Part shown: in pieces, positions 21,647 through 32,882 of the stretch
How the letters are laid out: each line of letters begins with the position of its first letter
Numbering within the stretch: the first letter of the stretch is position 1
Assembly: GCA_010094045.1 (NCBI GenBank)
Contig: ML986625.1
Coordinates: forward strand, 80,442-144,441
Length of the DNA stretch: 64,000 nt
Origin: Lojkania enalia
Lineage: Eukaryota > Ascomycota > Dothideomycetes > Pleosporales
Reading direction: 5' to 3'
Program-made: the position numbers and the translations under genes
The notes under the pieces: model-generated
Seen by the model: the letters and a program-made list of their open reading frames with translations, nothing else
What the model was told of the DNA's origin: nothing
Databases searched by the model: none

Positions 21647-22969
21647 ATGTTCGATATACCGGACAATGGCATCTTTCACCATTCTGAACAACTTATTCCT
21701 CGCGCAAACCCCGGATCGACGAAATTTACAATTACGGATGCGCAATTCACGCTAGCGACGATATTCCTTATCTCTACAATGATCCTTCAGGTGATTGCAA
21801 TCATCGTTGTCTTCGCACGAACATATACTCGCGGCTATCCAGCATGGAGATTTAGAATTGATGACTACCTGATTGTCCTCGCATTCGTACGCATGCTCAT
21901 GGCACCATCCTTAGAAGTCATAAGAGCTGACCTACGATAGGCCATCATGACGGCGATGTTTGGGGTAATGTACGAATCTCACATCTGGGCCTGGGGTGGA
22001 CGGCATCCTACCTCCCGGACACTCAAAGAACAAAGGCACGTTGCCAAGTATGGCTCCATATCTATGCCTCTCTGGGCATGGGCTACTGGCTTCGTCAAAA
22101 TCAGCATAGCGTTTATGCTCCTCCGATTTCAACAATCACAAAAATGGAAGTATTTTATGTATGTCATGATTGCATTGAACATTGTTCTCATCGGCTTCAC
22201 TGGAGTATGGAATATGTTCCAATGTATTCCCTTTAAGGCCGTCTACGACCCCAGCGTCAAGGATAAGAAGTGCTTCAGTAAGAGAATGATCCGAATCTGC
22301 CTTTACGTGTCGGCTGCTTGCAACATTAGCACCGATCTTGTCTTCAGCTTCATGCCTTTGACTTTCCTCGGCAAGATACGGCGGCCACTCCGGGAGAAGG
22401 TAGTTATTGGTGGATTGATGGCCCTGGGTTTGATTGCATCAGCGTTCTCGCTGGCCAAGGTGATCTTGGCTGCCAAACTAGAAACGCCTCAGGGCAAAGA
22501 TCTCGGCGCATACTTAATGTTGTTTGGATTGTTGTCGATTTTGGAAGTCCAGGCTTCTTTTATCGCAGCATGCATCCCCACGCTACGAGGCTCGACAAGG
22601 CGTCTTCTTATTCGGATCGGCCTCCTCGATCCGTCACGTTGCTCAGGATATCGGTGGTATGGTGCAGGGAGCAGCATAAGTGGAGGCCCTAAAGGAGTAC
22701 GGGAACGAGAAATGGAGCTTAACATGGGGGATTCTAGAGGTGCTATGGGAAGCAGAAGATCAGGTATCGAGGAAATTCGTGCCTTAGATGAGGACGGCGA
22801 TTACGCGATTGATACAACGACAGGACGTATAATATGTGTTCCTCGCCCAGTACACATAAACCGATCGAATTTGGTTCCTATAAATTCCAACAGTGAATGG
22901 GGGAGCGAACCATGTACAGCGGTGAAGGAAGAATGGGAGTTGCAAAATAATACTAGCCTTACTCGATGA
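21647..22969 (+). CDS. Rhodopsin-domain (Pth11-like) integral membrane protein
   Basis: Exons 21647-21886 and 21941-22969, a 54-nt intron in phase 0, 422 residues. The hydrophobic segments and family motifs are in order: FLISTMILQVIAIIVVFARTY, WRFRIDDYLIVLAF (the RxxxDDYLI signature), YGSISMPLWAWATGFVKISIAFMLLRF, MYVMIALNIVLIGFTGVWNMFQCIPF with a conserved Cys pair partner at KKCFS, ACNISTDLVFSFMPL, and VVIGGLMALGLIASAFSLAK. This is the fungal rhodopsin-like domain found in Pth11-type receptors; no CFEM domain precedes it. The cytoplasmic tail of about 120 residues is charged and poorly conserved. The role is probably sensing surface or chemical cues; the ligand is unknown. Confidence 0.85.
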
Positions 22970-23889
22970 ATCGGGTTTTCTATGCGCACCGGCGTTAAAG
23001 GACAAAGATACCATGATATGCATAGGCTTAAGGGTTAAGCCTGCTAAACGGCGTAATGTATTCAATTTTCTATCAAAACTCACACCTCAGTGTTTCGGCT
23101 TGTATTAGTGATAAAATCATCATGTCCTATCTCGAAGTTTCTGCCCTACCCACCTTATTGCTCTTTCCGAGCCGCGTAAGTGATACCCACCCTCTGTAAG
23201 AGCACAACGCCGCACGCCGAAGGCAAACACTGCCGCATCTGCAACACCTGTCCACGCCCCATATTCTCTTTATCCCAAACTCTTAGGATGAATTAAACAA
23301 GGGCTCAAATTCCGTACGTGAAGATGACAGATGGGCAACACATACGCACCCGAGAGAGCATGGATAGGAATTTTCTTCTCCTCAGAGTCCTTCTGGCATA
23401 TCCCCATACTGCTTAGTCACAAACTTGGAGTCAGGAATCCAATTGTGTAGCTTCACAATTGAGGGAAGTCTGGCCTTCCCTACCGACACGGCTCCGCTGC
23501 GGGTCGTAAGTTTAGCGCATACGTTGGTTCCAGCACTCCCCAAGCATTGCAGCATCATTCTAGATTAAACGCTCTTAATGTCCCGGAGGCTATAAACTTG
23601 GTCGTATAGTGTGACTTTACAGAGCGGACTATTTCCTGCTTAAGTGAATCCATGCCCGATATGACGTGGAAGTTTCGTACTTAGATGATCGCGACTATAA
23701 GAAACCAGTGCATGTGATGCGCTTTGGCGCGTGAGCACGTGAAAGAGAAATTAAGGCATGGTCCGAGCTTCTTAATGACGCGAAGCATCTAATGCTGCAC
23801 AAAGCACGAGCTGCGTCTCTAAGTCTCGAATTCCTAATTGCCATGGACCTGCCACTTCGAGTGCGATAATAAACCAATAGGGGTTCGAA
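22970..23889. other. Intergenic, promoter side of DNA ligase gene
   Basis: No coding signal. Contains GGCGCGTGAGCACGTG near 23724 on +, about 165 nt upstream of the ligase ATG; MCB-like ACGCGT is not present as such. Confidence 0.35.
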
Positions 23890-26526
23890 ATGAGCAGTCC
23901 CGTGAAGCGCCGCAAGAAGAACGACTACAATGGCACGAGTCAACCAGTTCGAAGTCTCGATTACTTCTTCGCGAAACAGAAAGCGAATACTACAAGAGCC
24001 GTAGCTGAGGCGAAACAGTCCGCCAATGCGTCATTACTAAAGGAAGAGAAGTCTTCAGTTCAAGATACTAGGAGTTTGACAGATGAAGAGTTTGCGAGGA
24101 AGCTACAGGACGAATGGAATAAAGAACGCAGGAAACAGGATGCTGGAAGCTCCAATGACTGCTTCCACGAAGACCACAAAACGTCTGCAGGTGGCGTAGC
24201 AACTAACAAATCCGAATTGCCTATCAAGCTAGACTCCGCAACTCCTCCACTGGAAAGACCGCAGTCTACCTTTCCAAAACAGAAACACACGCTTTCCCTC
24301 CAGTCCACCGCTGCAGAGGAAGATACAGCCTGCGCCTCCGTCCCCTTCGACGAGAGCTCTCTCGAATTCGAACCCTCAAAATATATACCAGATCTACAGA
24401 ATCAATGGGCATCTGACGGTGGTCATGCGACATATGCGCTTCTAACGCGATGCTTCATGCTTGTCAATAGTACAACAAGCAGGATCAAGATCGTTGACAC
24501 ATTGGTGAACTTTCTGCGGGCTATCATTGAAGGCGATCCGGAGAGCTTGCTGCCGGCAGTCTGGCTTGCGACGAACGCCATATCTCCTCCCTATATTGAT
24601 CTTGAATTGGGTCTTGGTGGATCTGCGATATCGAAGGCCTTAAAGAAGGTGTACGGTTTGGATAACACAGGGCTTAAAACGCTTTACAACAAATATGGCG
24701 ATGCAGGTGATGTTGCATTTGAAGCGAAGAAGAGGCAGTCATTCACTCTTAGGAAGCCGATGCCTCTCACGATTAAGAGTGTTTTTGAATCGCTGAAGAA
24801 GATCGCAAACAGCAAAGGCCACGGCAGCGTGGAAACAAAGCAAAGAATAGTAGAGCGACTCCTGCAGGATGCAAGAGGCGCAGAAGAATCTCGGTATATT
24901 GTGAGAACACTAGTGCAGCATCTTCGAATAGGCGCCGTGAAAACGACAATGCTCATCGCCCTTTCACGTGCATTCATGGTTTCCAGACCGTCAAACGCCG
25001 ATTTTGAGATATATGATATCAAGTGTCTTGCCAAGCTCAAGAAAGAGGAGCTAGCAGAGATATATGCCCAGAAAGAGGAGATTGTCAAAGCATGCTTCGC
25101 TCGGCGTCCGAATTACAACGACCTAGTCCCCGCGCTTTTAGAGATTGGAGTATGTAACGAATTGCTCCTGCGCTGCGATCTAGCGCTCCATATCCCTCTC
25201 CGGCCTATGCTTGGTAGCATTACTCGCGATTTGGGAGAAATGCTTACGAAGCTGCAAGGGCGTGATTTCAGTTGCGAATACAAGTACGATGGACAAAGAG
25301 CGCAAGTCCACTGTGACGAGAAGGGAAAAGTAACCATCTTCTCGCGACATCTGGAAGTCATGACCGACAAGTACCCTGACCTTGTCTCCTTTGTACCCAA
25401 AATGAGAGGCGAAAGTGTCTCCAGCTTTATATTGGAAGGTGAAGTAGTTGCAATTGATCGAGAATCCGGAGAACTCAGACCCTTTCAGACGCTCGCCAAC
25501 CGAGCGAGAAAAGATGTTGTAATAGCAAGTGTAATTATCGATGTTTGCCTCTTCGCATTCGATCTAATGTACCTGAATGGTCATGCGCTCCTCGATTGTC
25601 CGTTTAGGGAGAGGAGAGGGCTTCTCAGGAGCTTGTTCGTCGAGATACCCCGCCACTTTACCTGGGTGAAGAGCTTAGACGCAACTTCGGCAGATGTTGA
25701 AGCTGTCCAAACCTTCTTCAAAGGCGCAACAGAGAGCAAATGTGAAGGCATAATGGTCAAGGTCTTAGACAACCTTCCAAACCTTGATCTGCTGAACGAA
25801 GTGGACAATATGGAAGACGACCTTGTGAGAGAGCATACAACGCCCAAGAAAAAGGGGAAAAACGTGAAGTCAAAAACTAAATCAAAGACAATTTCAGGCG
25901 ATGCAGAGAAAGAAGAACCCAAACCGTCCCGTCGCAAAGCACTTTTGTCAACTTACGAACCCGACAAACGCCTCGACTCATGGCTCAAAGTAAAGAAAGA
26001 CTACAACACATCTGCGGACACGCTCGATCTTATCCCTATTGGCGGTTTCTATGGGCAAGGTCGCAAATCTAAATGGTGGTCGCCGATCCTTCTTGCGGTC
26101 CGCAACGCAGAAACCGGTAGTCTCGAAGCCGTCACCAAATGCATGTCCGGCTTCACCGACAAATTCTACCAAGCCAACCGCGAAAAGTATAACAAAGACG
26201 ACCCGGAAAACGCCAACGTTCTGCCCGAAAAACCTCATTATGTGGATTACAATGGCGGTGGTGGCTGGCCAGATGTTTGGTTTGAGCCCCAAGAAGTGTG
26301 GGAAGTAGCATTTGCGGACATCACATTGAGTCCAACGTATACCGCGGCCATTGGGCTAGTGAGCGAGGAGAGGGGTTTGAGTACAAGGTTTCCTAGGTTT
26401 CTAAAGGTAAGGGAAGATAAAGGCATCGATGAAGCTACAGAAGCGGCCGAGTTAGCGGCAATGTATAAGAAGCAGGAGACAAGGGCGCCGACTAAGAGTG
26501 AAGTAATGAAGAAAGAAGGCGACTGA
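23890..26526 (+). CDS. CDC9: ATP-dependent DNA ligase I (Cdc9-like)
   Basis: Intronless, 878 residues. The N-terminus holds a PCNA-binding-like SLDYFFAKQ (about residues 23-31) after a basic KRRKK, then a disordered acidic region. The DNA-binding domain follows (FMLVNSTTSRIKIVDTLVNFL, RYIVRTLVQHLRIGAVKTTML). The adenylation motif is EYKYDGQRAQ with nucleophile Lys about residue 465; further motifs are FILEGEVVAID, FAFDLMYLNG, EGIMVKVLDN and DSWLKVKKDY. The OB-fold end has GFYGQGRKSKWWSP and RFPRFLKVREDKGIDEATEA. It seals nicks in Okazaki fragments and in excision repair. A Lys-rich insert (KKKGKNVKSKTKSK) sits between EGIMVK and DSWLK. Length is normal for fungal ligase I. Confidence 0.95.
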   Translation: MSSPVKRRKKNDYNGTSQPVRSLDYFFAKQKANTTRAVAEAKQSANASLLKEEKSSVQDTRSLTDEEFARKLQDEWNKERRKQDAGSSNDCFHEDHKTSAGGVATNKSELPIKLDSATPPLERPQSTFPKQKHTLSLQSTAAEEDTACASVPFDESSLEFEPSKYIPDLQNQWASDGGHATYALLTRCFMLVNSTTSRIKIVDTLVNFLRAIIEGDPESLLPAVWLATNAISPPYIDLELGLGGSAISKALKKVYGLDNTGLKTLYNKYGDAGDVAFEAKKRQSFTLRKPMPLTIKSVFESLKKIANSKGHGSVETKQRIVERLLQDARGAEESRYIVRTLVQHLRIGAVKTTMLIALSRAFMVSRPSNADFEIYDIKCLAKLKKEELAEIYAQKEEIVKACFARRPNYNDLVPALLEIGVCNELLLRCDLALHIPLRPMLGSITRDLGEMLTKLQGRDFSCEYKYDGQRAQVHCDEKGKVTIFSRHLEVMTDKYPDLVSFVPKMRGESVSSFILEGEVVAIDRESGELRPFQTLANRARKDVVIASVIIDVCLFAFDLMYLNGHALLDCPFRERRGLLRSLFVEIPRHFTWVKSLDATSADVEAVQTFFKGATESKCEGIMVKVLDNLPNLDLLNEVDNMEDDLVREHTTPKKKGKNVKSKTKSKTISGDAEKEEPKPSRRKALLSTYEPDKRLDSWLKVKKDYNTSADTLDLIPIGGFYGQGRKSKWWSPILLAVRNAETGSLEAVTKCMSGFTDKFYQANREKYNKDDPENANVLPEKPHYVDYNGGGGWPDVWFEPQEVWEVAFADITLSPTYTAAIGLVSEERGLSTRFPRFLKVREDKGIDEATEAAELAAMYKKQETRAPTKSEVMKKEGD

Positions 26527-26889
26527 CTGAATAGATATTCAAGACGCTTTGGATCGGTCGCGAACATTCCCCTTCGGAAATATTATCTTGGAAAGTCAGC
26601 TCAAGCCATGCTCCCTTTTCAACGCTATAAGATTGACCCTTGTCCATTTCCAAGGTTTTGCTTTTTCCTTGGTGCGCTCGTTTCGATTGTCACATGCTGA
26701 ACACGACTTGAGAGGGTTGACAATTTATCTAACGGTGTTACACCATCCAACTGAGGGGGTTGCGCAAGTCTTGCAGCTTAATCACATTCTTTCGAGTATT
26801 CCCATGCTAGCTGTGCTGAGCGATGTTTGCATATGCCCTTCTCACTATACAAATCCAAAAACACCCAAAAAAAAAAATTTTTCGGCGTC

Positions 26890-28694
26890 GCTACACGTAT
26901 ACATCCCACTAAGATATGCATACAATATACTAATTATCATCAACCCTTCCAGTAATCCTGCCTCAGAACTTCGTTTCTCATTTCATCAGGCAAGCCTTAA
27001 CGATTTGGAGGGCAAATATAAAGCGATCTCATACACCTGGGGAAAGATAGAATTAGAGTCTCCACTTTATTGTCCAGACAATACGATAGTACAGATCACC
27101 AAAAATGTCGATTGTGCTCTACGGCGATTATGCAACAAGTCCGACCAACATTTCTTTGGGCAGATGCAGTTTGCGTAAATCAAAAGAATGAAGAAGAAAA
27201 TACTACGCAGATTCCCCTCATGGTGAAAATCTTTCGTGGGGCAAAAAGGATATCCGCGTGGCTAGGACCTAGAGACAATGGAGAGGCATTCGACTACTTG
27301 GTACGCCTCCCCCGGCGGTCAATGAACAAACAACTACTCCAGCGAAGAACCCGCCTTTTCTACCACGAGAAACGCGCCAGCACGCCAAGATCCTCGATAA
27401 CTTGTTCAGTTTACCATTCTTCGATCGCATGTAGATAATCCTAGAGGTTGCCTTAATTTTAGAGATTGTTCTAAAATGAAGCACCGCCAACATTGACGGG
27501 ACAAAATTTTAGATAGCTTTGCCTGTTCTTCCACTAGATTTTCATCGGAGGATGTCTCACTTCTCGCCAAACTTAAATATCTGCAGAAGAATTCCCAACT
27601 ATGGAAACGCTACTACACGCTTAACCCAATTCACTACAATCGAAATCCAGCAAATGAGGATACGATCTTGAAGCTCATGAAGCAATTTTCCTGGCACAAA
27701 TGTAGTGGTCCTAGCGATCGGATCTTTCCTCTATATAGCATCGCCACCAACGTACGGCCCGAGTCCACCCATCTTCTGGGACGAAAGCATCTTTATTGAT
27801 GTTTATTTCACTCTAAGAGTGCAAGAAACATGTGTCTCGCACTAGCAGGCATGTCTTCGAAATACGTCATGGAGATTCCTCCCTACGGGTTAGAACGCTA
27901 AGGCGCATTCGGTTTGCCCGCATCAGTCATCTGGTTATCGGGTTGGAGATTGTTGCCTGCAGTCCGGCGACTCGGTAAGCTGTTCTCAGAGCTGGATGCT
28001 ACCTTCTACGGCATCGATGACGGGGCGCTTGGGCTCATCCTTGGAAAATGTATTGCAGGACCATCAAACAATAATCTCTTGTATATCACGGGTAGGAGAC
28101 AAACGCATAATGGCGATAGACTCACCACATATCAGTTTTTAATTTCCATTGATGAGCTTCTACAAGCAAAGCTATTGTGTGAAAGTCTAGCGCATTGTAC
28201 GCGACCTTTCCTACCTGCTCATTGTATGGGCCACCTTGAATCTAAGAGATACTGAGCCTTGCCGTCTTGAGGACAGACTAAGGTAACTGCATACCGATAG
28301 GCAAATCTCAAGGAGAAGGCAATCTTCGAGCAGAGAAAAGTACGACAATCAAATGCTCTATGCATTTATGGGCAGATGGCAAACTACACTTATTGGCATT
28401 AGTGGCGCAAGTGTGCTCCAGAGTGATAATATTTTAATTCGTAGCTGTGGTTGGACGGAACTATAACATTGGCGTGAATTTTATCCCGGGAAAGAGCACA
28501 CCTGGATAGCGTCTCCCCCTTTATGGCTGCATGCGAGCTGAGACCAACGTCAAGGGGCACCTATCAACTAATTGGTGATCATGCATAGCCATGCATTGCC
28601 GAAGGAGCCCCTACCGCCGGGGGAGATGTTTATGCTCGTTGATGAAAGAGGATGTGAAGATCTGAATCCTTCGAGGTTTAATTGGCAGGACTGA
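26890..28694 (+). pseudogene. HET-domain (heterokaryon incompatibility) pseudogene
   Basis: HET landmarks appear in order but in changing frames. YKAISYTWGKIELESPL (about 27016) is in one frame. A one-base shift near 27150 leads to FLWADAVCVNQKNEEEN and MVKIFRGAKRISAWLGP. A further shift gives LFSLPFFDRM-stop-II-LEV near 27400-27440, where TAG replaces the Trp of the usual MWIIQEV. Then come SDRIFPLYSIA (about 27718) and ELRPTSRGTYQLIGD (about 28538), and after another shift ALPKEPLPPGEMFML and a final stop at 28692-28694. HET proteins trigger cell death on fusion between unlike strains. This copy cannot encode one. A conserved tail of the frame near 27914-28255 is part of the same relic. Confidence 0.8.
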
Positions 28695-29547
28695 AAGTTT
28701 GAAAGTCCAAAGCATGGATATTTCTTTGATACAAGGAGGATCCTATGCAGCAGGGTATTATCAGGCATTGTTTGAGAAAAGACTGAGCACAATCACAGCA
28801 AGCTCCAGTCGAAGGCGATTCTCCGAGGCCAAGATATTCGCATGTCTATTTCAGAGGACGGCTCAGCAGGTAAAACCTGACTCCCGCAGTGCCACTAGGT
28901 GATCTCGTTAGCATCTCGGCCCTACTCAGGCAGTATGTGAACACGCTGATGTTCGAAGCAAAGCGAGAAAAGCGTAAAATCTTTTCCTGGGGTTGCAGAA
29001 CATCCTTCTGATCCTAGCATGAAATTCCTAAAATTGGGGTGGGATATGTTCTGAAGTGTATATATAGCTCCTAGTGCCAGACCATTTGATTGCTTGCGAA
29101 ACTTCTGCTCAGTACGAGCCTCGAAGACGAACGAATATTGCCAGCCTGTTATTTGTGAGACGTCCCTAAATTCAGATGCAGTCGTTCAGCAAAAGCACTA
29201 TCATGCTTTCCGATGTAAGTTCTCGTTCTTCGCCTACCATGACCTAGAATTAGATAATCGTTGCTAATGTATGATGCGAGACTAGATATTTGTATTTATT
29301 TGTCTCTATCAAGGCAGTTTATTTGCATAACATGCTCATACCCCTAGTCTCAGCATAGCTTCCATTCAAGGTACTATAAAGATTTCGAAAATTCTTACCA
29401 ATATTTCGCATTCTCAATAGGGTAGACACCTTCTTCCTTTCCCTCTTCCTTCCCACTACGTAGCGCCAATTTCCAAGTCCTTTCTACGCCCGCCGATCCC
29501 GACCCTCTCGGTATCTCCACACAACCCCACCTATACCATTAGCTAGC
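28695..29547. other. Intergenic, no gene seen
   Basis: Spacer after the HET relic. No supported coding frame or RNA gene. Confidence 0.35.
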
Positions 29548-29793
29548 ATGTCCCAAAAAACTATATATCTCCCTTGGGAGAAACCTATCAAGCAGCAAAT
29601 CATCTCCCACGCCATCGCCCATAGAGCACTTAACCAAAACGCCAAATATCCGACTTCAACGTTTCCATCGCACAATGAAATGTTAAATTTCAATGCACTA
29701 CCTTGTACGCCGCGCCCCCCGTCCCCTTGTACCTGGACGCAAGACGACATAGAGATAACTATGTACAACGAGCATAGAGAGGTCGAAAGCTAG
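29548..29793 (+). CDS. Possible small hypothetical protein
   Basis: An ATG-initiated frame of 81 residues begins MSQKTIYLPWEKPIKQQIISH and follows a pyrimidine-rich leader typical of fungal 5' regions. It has no signal peptide, membrane segment or motif I know. Nothing beyond the open frame and the leader supports it, and it may be chance. Unrecognised. Confidence 0.2.
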   Translation: MSQKTIYLPWEKPIKQQIISHAIAHRALNQNAKYPTSTFPSHNEMLNFNALPCTPRPPSPCTWTQDDIEITMYNEHREVES

Positions 29794-30408
29794 GTGTTGT
29801 GGACTAGTTAGATTGTTAGATATGCGTTGATGTCGAGACAGTTAAACCGAAGAGCTAGTTGAGAAGCAAGACGGTTTGCCGGAGAAGCTGAATGGGACCC
29901 GGGATATGGCTATTGACCACTTATTAGCATCAAACAGGGCATAAAAATACTGATAGCCACGCCTTGTATGTACTTATTTCTAGTTTGTAGCCCGGGTAGA
30001 TATCAGGGCCTATGGCTCAGATACAGAATGACACTCCTATAAAGTAAAATCCTTACTCAAGAAACACGGACCATAGTACGCATGCGAAAAGTCAGGGTCA
30101 AACCATTACTCTCATCAATCTAAACGTTTTAATTTTTTGTTTTTTCTTACATAACCTCCCCGTACCCCTCTAAATCTCACAATCTCATGTTCTGATTCAT
30201 GCATAAATATCGAGATGCGAACCCTTTCCCGGTGCAAGGACTCCTGCCACTGAAGACCAACTGTCGGTGTCCACAATGTTATGACATTATGCTTAAAGAG
30301 AATGAGTACAACGCCAGAAAATGCAGAACATCCAGTTCATTTCGGTGCTAAAAGCTTGATTCCAACTTAGCAACCGTCAAGCTCGTCGCTTTTCTTTTAC
30401 AGTCGGAT
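29794..30408. other. Intergenic spacer 3' of eIF2A
   Basis: Normal-composition spacer, A/T-rich near 30120-30150. No gene seen. Confidence 0.35.
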
Positions 30409-32882
30409 TTAGTCATGGAAGCCCAGACCTTCAAGTTCCTTGCGGATCGAAATCTCTGTCCCAATCTTCTTAACTTGAGTATCCTCCAGTTTTTCTCCTC
30501 TAGCTTGCCTCATCTTCAAATCGTCAATTGCCCTAATCTTCTTTAGCAGACTCCGGATCTTCTTATCTTGTGGTCCACCACCGCCGGGGCTTGTAACGGT
30601 CAAATCCGGCGTAGGCTCTTGAATTGCCTGAGTTTGGATTTGAGTTGGCTGTTGGGCTGGTGGGGGATTCCTCTGTTGCGGTGGCTGCTGCTGGGGGCCG
30701 GATCCAGTACGGTGGTGGTTTTGCCCAAAGGCGTTATAGCGGTGACCTTGATCGTCATACCCGGATCCGTGGCGACGATGGGGACTGTTTCCGTAGTTAC
30801 GGTGCTGACTAGTGCTCCTGCCTTGGCCTTGGCCACCATAACCGCCATTTTTGCTCCGGCTTCGTTGATGGCCACGTGCATCGCGTCGCTCGGGGCTACG
30901 GCCGGCACTAGAAGGTCCTGTGGGCGGGTTGATTCCATCAGCTGCCAAGCTAGCGGCTTTCTCGGCAGCTTCTTTTGCTTTCTTCGCCTCTCGCTTCTTC
31001 TTGTTTTTCAAAGCTGCCTTCGACATGGCCTCATCACCTTCTCCGGTACCAGCCAAACTAACACCCCCTCCAGGAGCCGCACCAGGGGGAAGAGTTTCAA
31101 CAGGCTCCGCGCCCGGAACTTCGCGACGACGAGGCTTTCCAAAGCCATTCGAGACCTGTGCGTTGTTGGACGATACGCCAGTATTAGTATACGCGGCGCC
31201 TCCTTCGTCTTCACGCTTGAAAAGAAGGGGTGTTGTCGTTCCACGGGCTCCGGGAGGCCTGTATGCTCCAGCAGGTTTAGAGGGCGTCTTAAGCGTACTC
31301 AAATATGCTAGAGCAGACGCATGAGGCGTCGGAACGGGATGTAGAGGATCCTCCGGCGGATGAATAAGATCCGGTTCTGGGCGCCAGGAGACATGGTAGA
31401 GTTCTGTCATGTCCTCATTGTACATTAATCCGCCGCCAACATGCCAGATACGTATTCCATTATCGACGCGAAGGCGTGGGCTTGTAGTAGCCGTAAGAAT
31501 ATACTTTCCATCTGGGCTCCAATCACAATAAGTGCAATTAGAGGCCTGAATGGTACAAACCTTGTTGTAGTTCTTTTCCAGATCATAGATGTCAATCTGG
31601 CCGGCCAAGTTTCCAAAGCCAGCGACAAGGACAAAACGGCCGTGCGGTGAGAAAAGAATAGTGTTGCGGGGTCCAAGGTCGAAATTATGCTGGGGAACAG
31701 CGCGGACATTGAAAATCGTAGTTTTGGCAGGCATATAGCCATACACAACACCAAACTCTTTCGAGTTGGGTGACCACGAAACATCATGGATCGGCCCTTC
31801 TTTGTCTGCAGGGTGTTAACATTTCACCGAATTCCTTCTACCAAGAAACATACCAAGTTGAATTCGCGAATCAAAAGTGCCATTTGCGCTCAAGATGTAC
31901 ATGTTGGTCTCTCCGTAATAACTCTTGTTCGTCTTGTCGACCTCAGTCTGCGCTAAGACAATCAGGCTGGTTCCTAATTGATTCCACTTCAATTGGACCT
32001 TGTCTCCTTTGAAGAATGTCTTCTGTGAGACAGGCGAGTTGAACTGAGGCACCTGGAAGACTTTGACCGCCGCAGGATTGCCCTATTTGTGCTTGGTTAG
32101 CAGAGCCTCTTGTCTAATCCCCTTTCAACTAACCTTTCGCTCCGGAACAAAAACTGCAACTGAATGGTTCTTGCCAGGCGAGACGGCGAAGTCAGCGACT
32201 CCCTCCACGCAGAGTTTATTCCATACTGTCCCTAGATCTCCTGACTCGTAGAACTGCACCTCGTTCGTCACCACGCGAGCGCAGAGCTTCTCGTCAGCTG
32301 TGTATTGCAAATTCCAGCCGGTCTGTGACTTCTGCACGAACTCGCCCACCACAGTCCGTTCCTCTGCGCCCTCAGCTTCCACGGTCCTCCAGACCTTAAG
32401 GTTCTTTGTAGCATTGCCTTCGTCGTCCTTTGCGGGACGTTGCCACGTGATGATGTAGGTTCCCAGCGGCGAGAATCCGAGCTCGAAGACGTTCGGGTTG
32501 GGAAGTGTAGTTATAACGTGACCGACGAATGCGTCAATAACCGAAACCCTGCGTTTCTTTGTGTCAGCAGCATATCCGTCAATCCATTAAGGCGAGACGT
32601 ACTGTTCGGGTGATGCCCACGCAAAGTATCTGCTGTCGGGCGAATAGCAGCAGCATCTTAGGTTACCTTCGGGTCTGGACGACACGTTAGTTCCAAGCTG
32701 CATACTGCATGCAGAATGCAGGGGAGAGTGCTACCGTTCGAACCCCGGGAGAGCCTCATACACGGGCGCTGCGTTCAGGACCCCGATGCCCTTAGAAGTG
32801 CGATCTTCACAAATCGGTTAGCATGAGCACGCCACTTGTTGGCTAGGAACCACGTACAAGCCAACTGCGTAGGTTCCGCCAT
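30409..32882 (-). CDS. Translation initiation factor eIF2A
   Basis: Six exons: 32858-32882, 32735-32804, 32603-32674, 32134-32548, 31854-32082 and 30409-31805, 735 residues. It starts MAEPTQLA and continues after splicing as YRTSKGIGVLNAAPVYEALPGFERPEGN. A WD40-like beta-propeller follows: YSPDSRYFAWASPE, NVFELGFSPLGTYIITWQRP, VQLKWNQLGTSLIVL, TILFSPHGRFVLVAGFGNL, NCTYCDWSPDGKYILTATTS and LRVDNGIRIWHVGG. The C-terminal half is low-complexity and basic (KKKREAKKAKEAAEK, RS/GQ-rich) and ends in the conserved helical IRSLLKKIRAIDDLKMRQARGE tail. eIF2A delivers Met-tRNA to the 40S subunit in a GTP-independent, non-canonical route. The first exon is only 25 nt. Confidence 0.92.

Noticed and set aside
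29176..29420. Possible short spliced gene starting MQSFSKSTIMLSD
   Set aside because: A good GTAAGT donor is present, but the joined frame ends after a few residues and has no conserved feature.
30568..31311. 247-residue + strand frame
   Set aside because: Antisense to the low-complexity C-terminal half of eIF2A, no domain or splice support.
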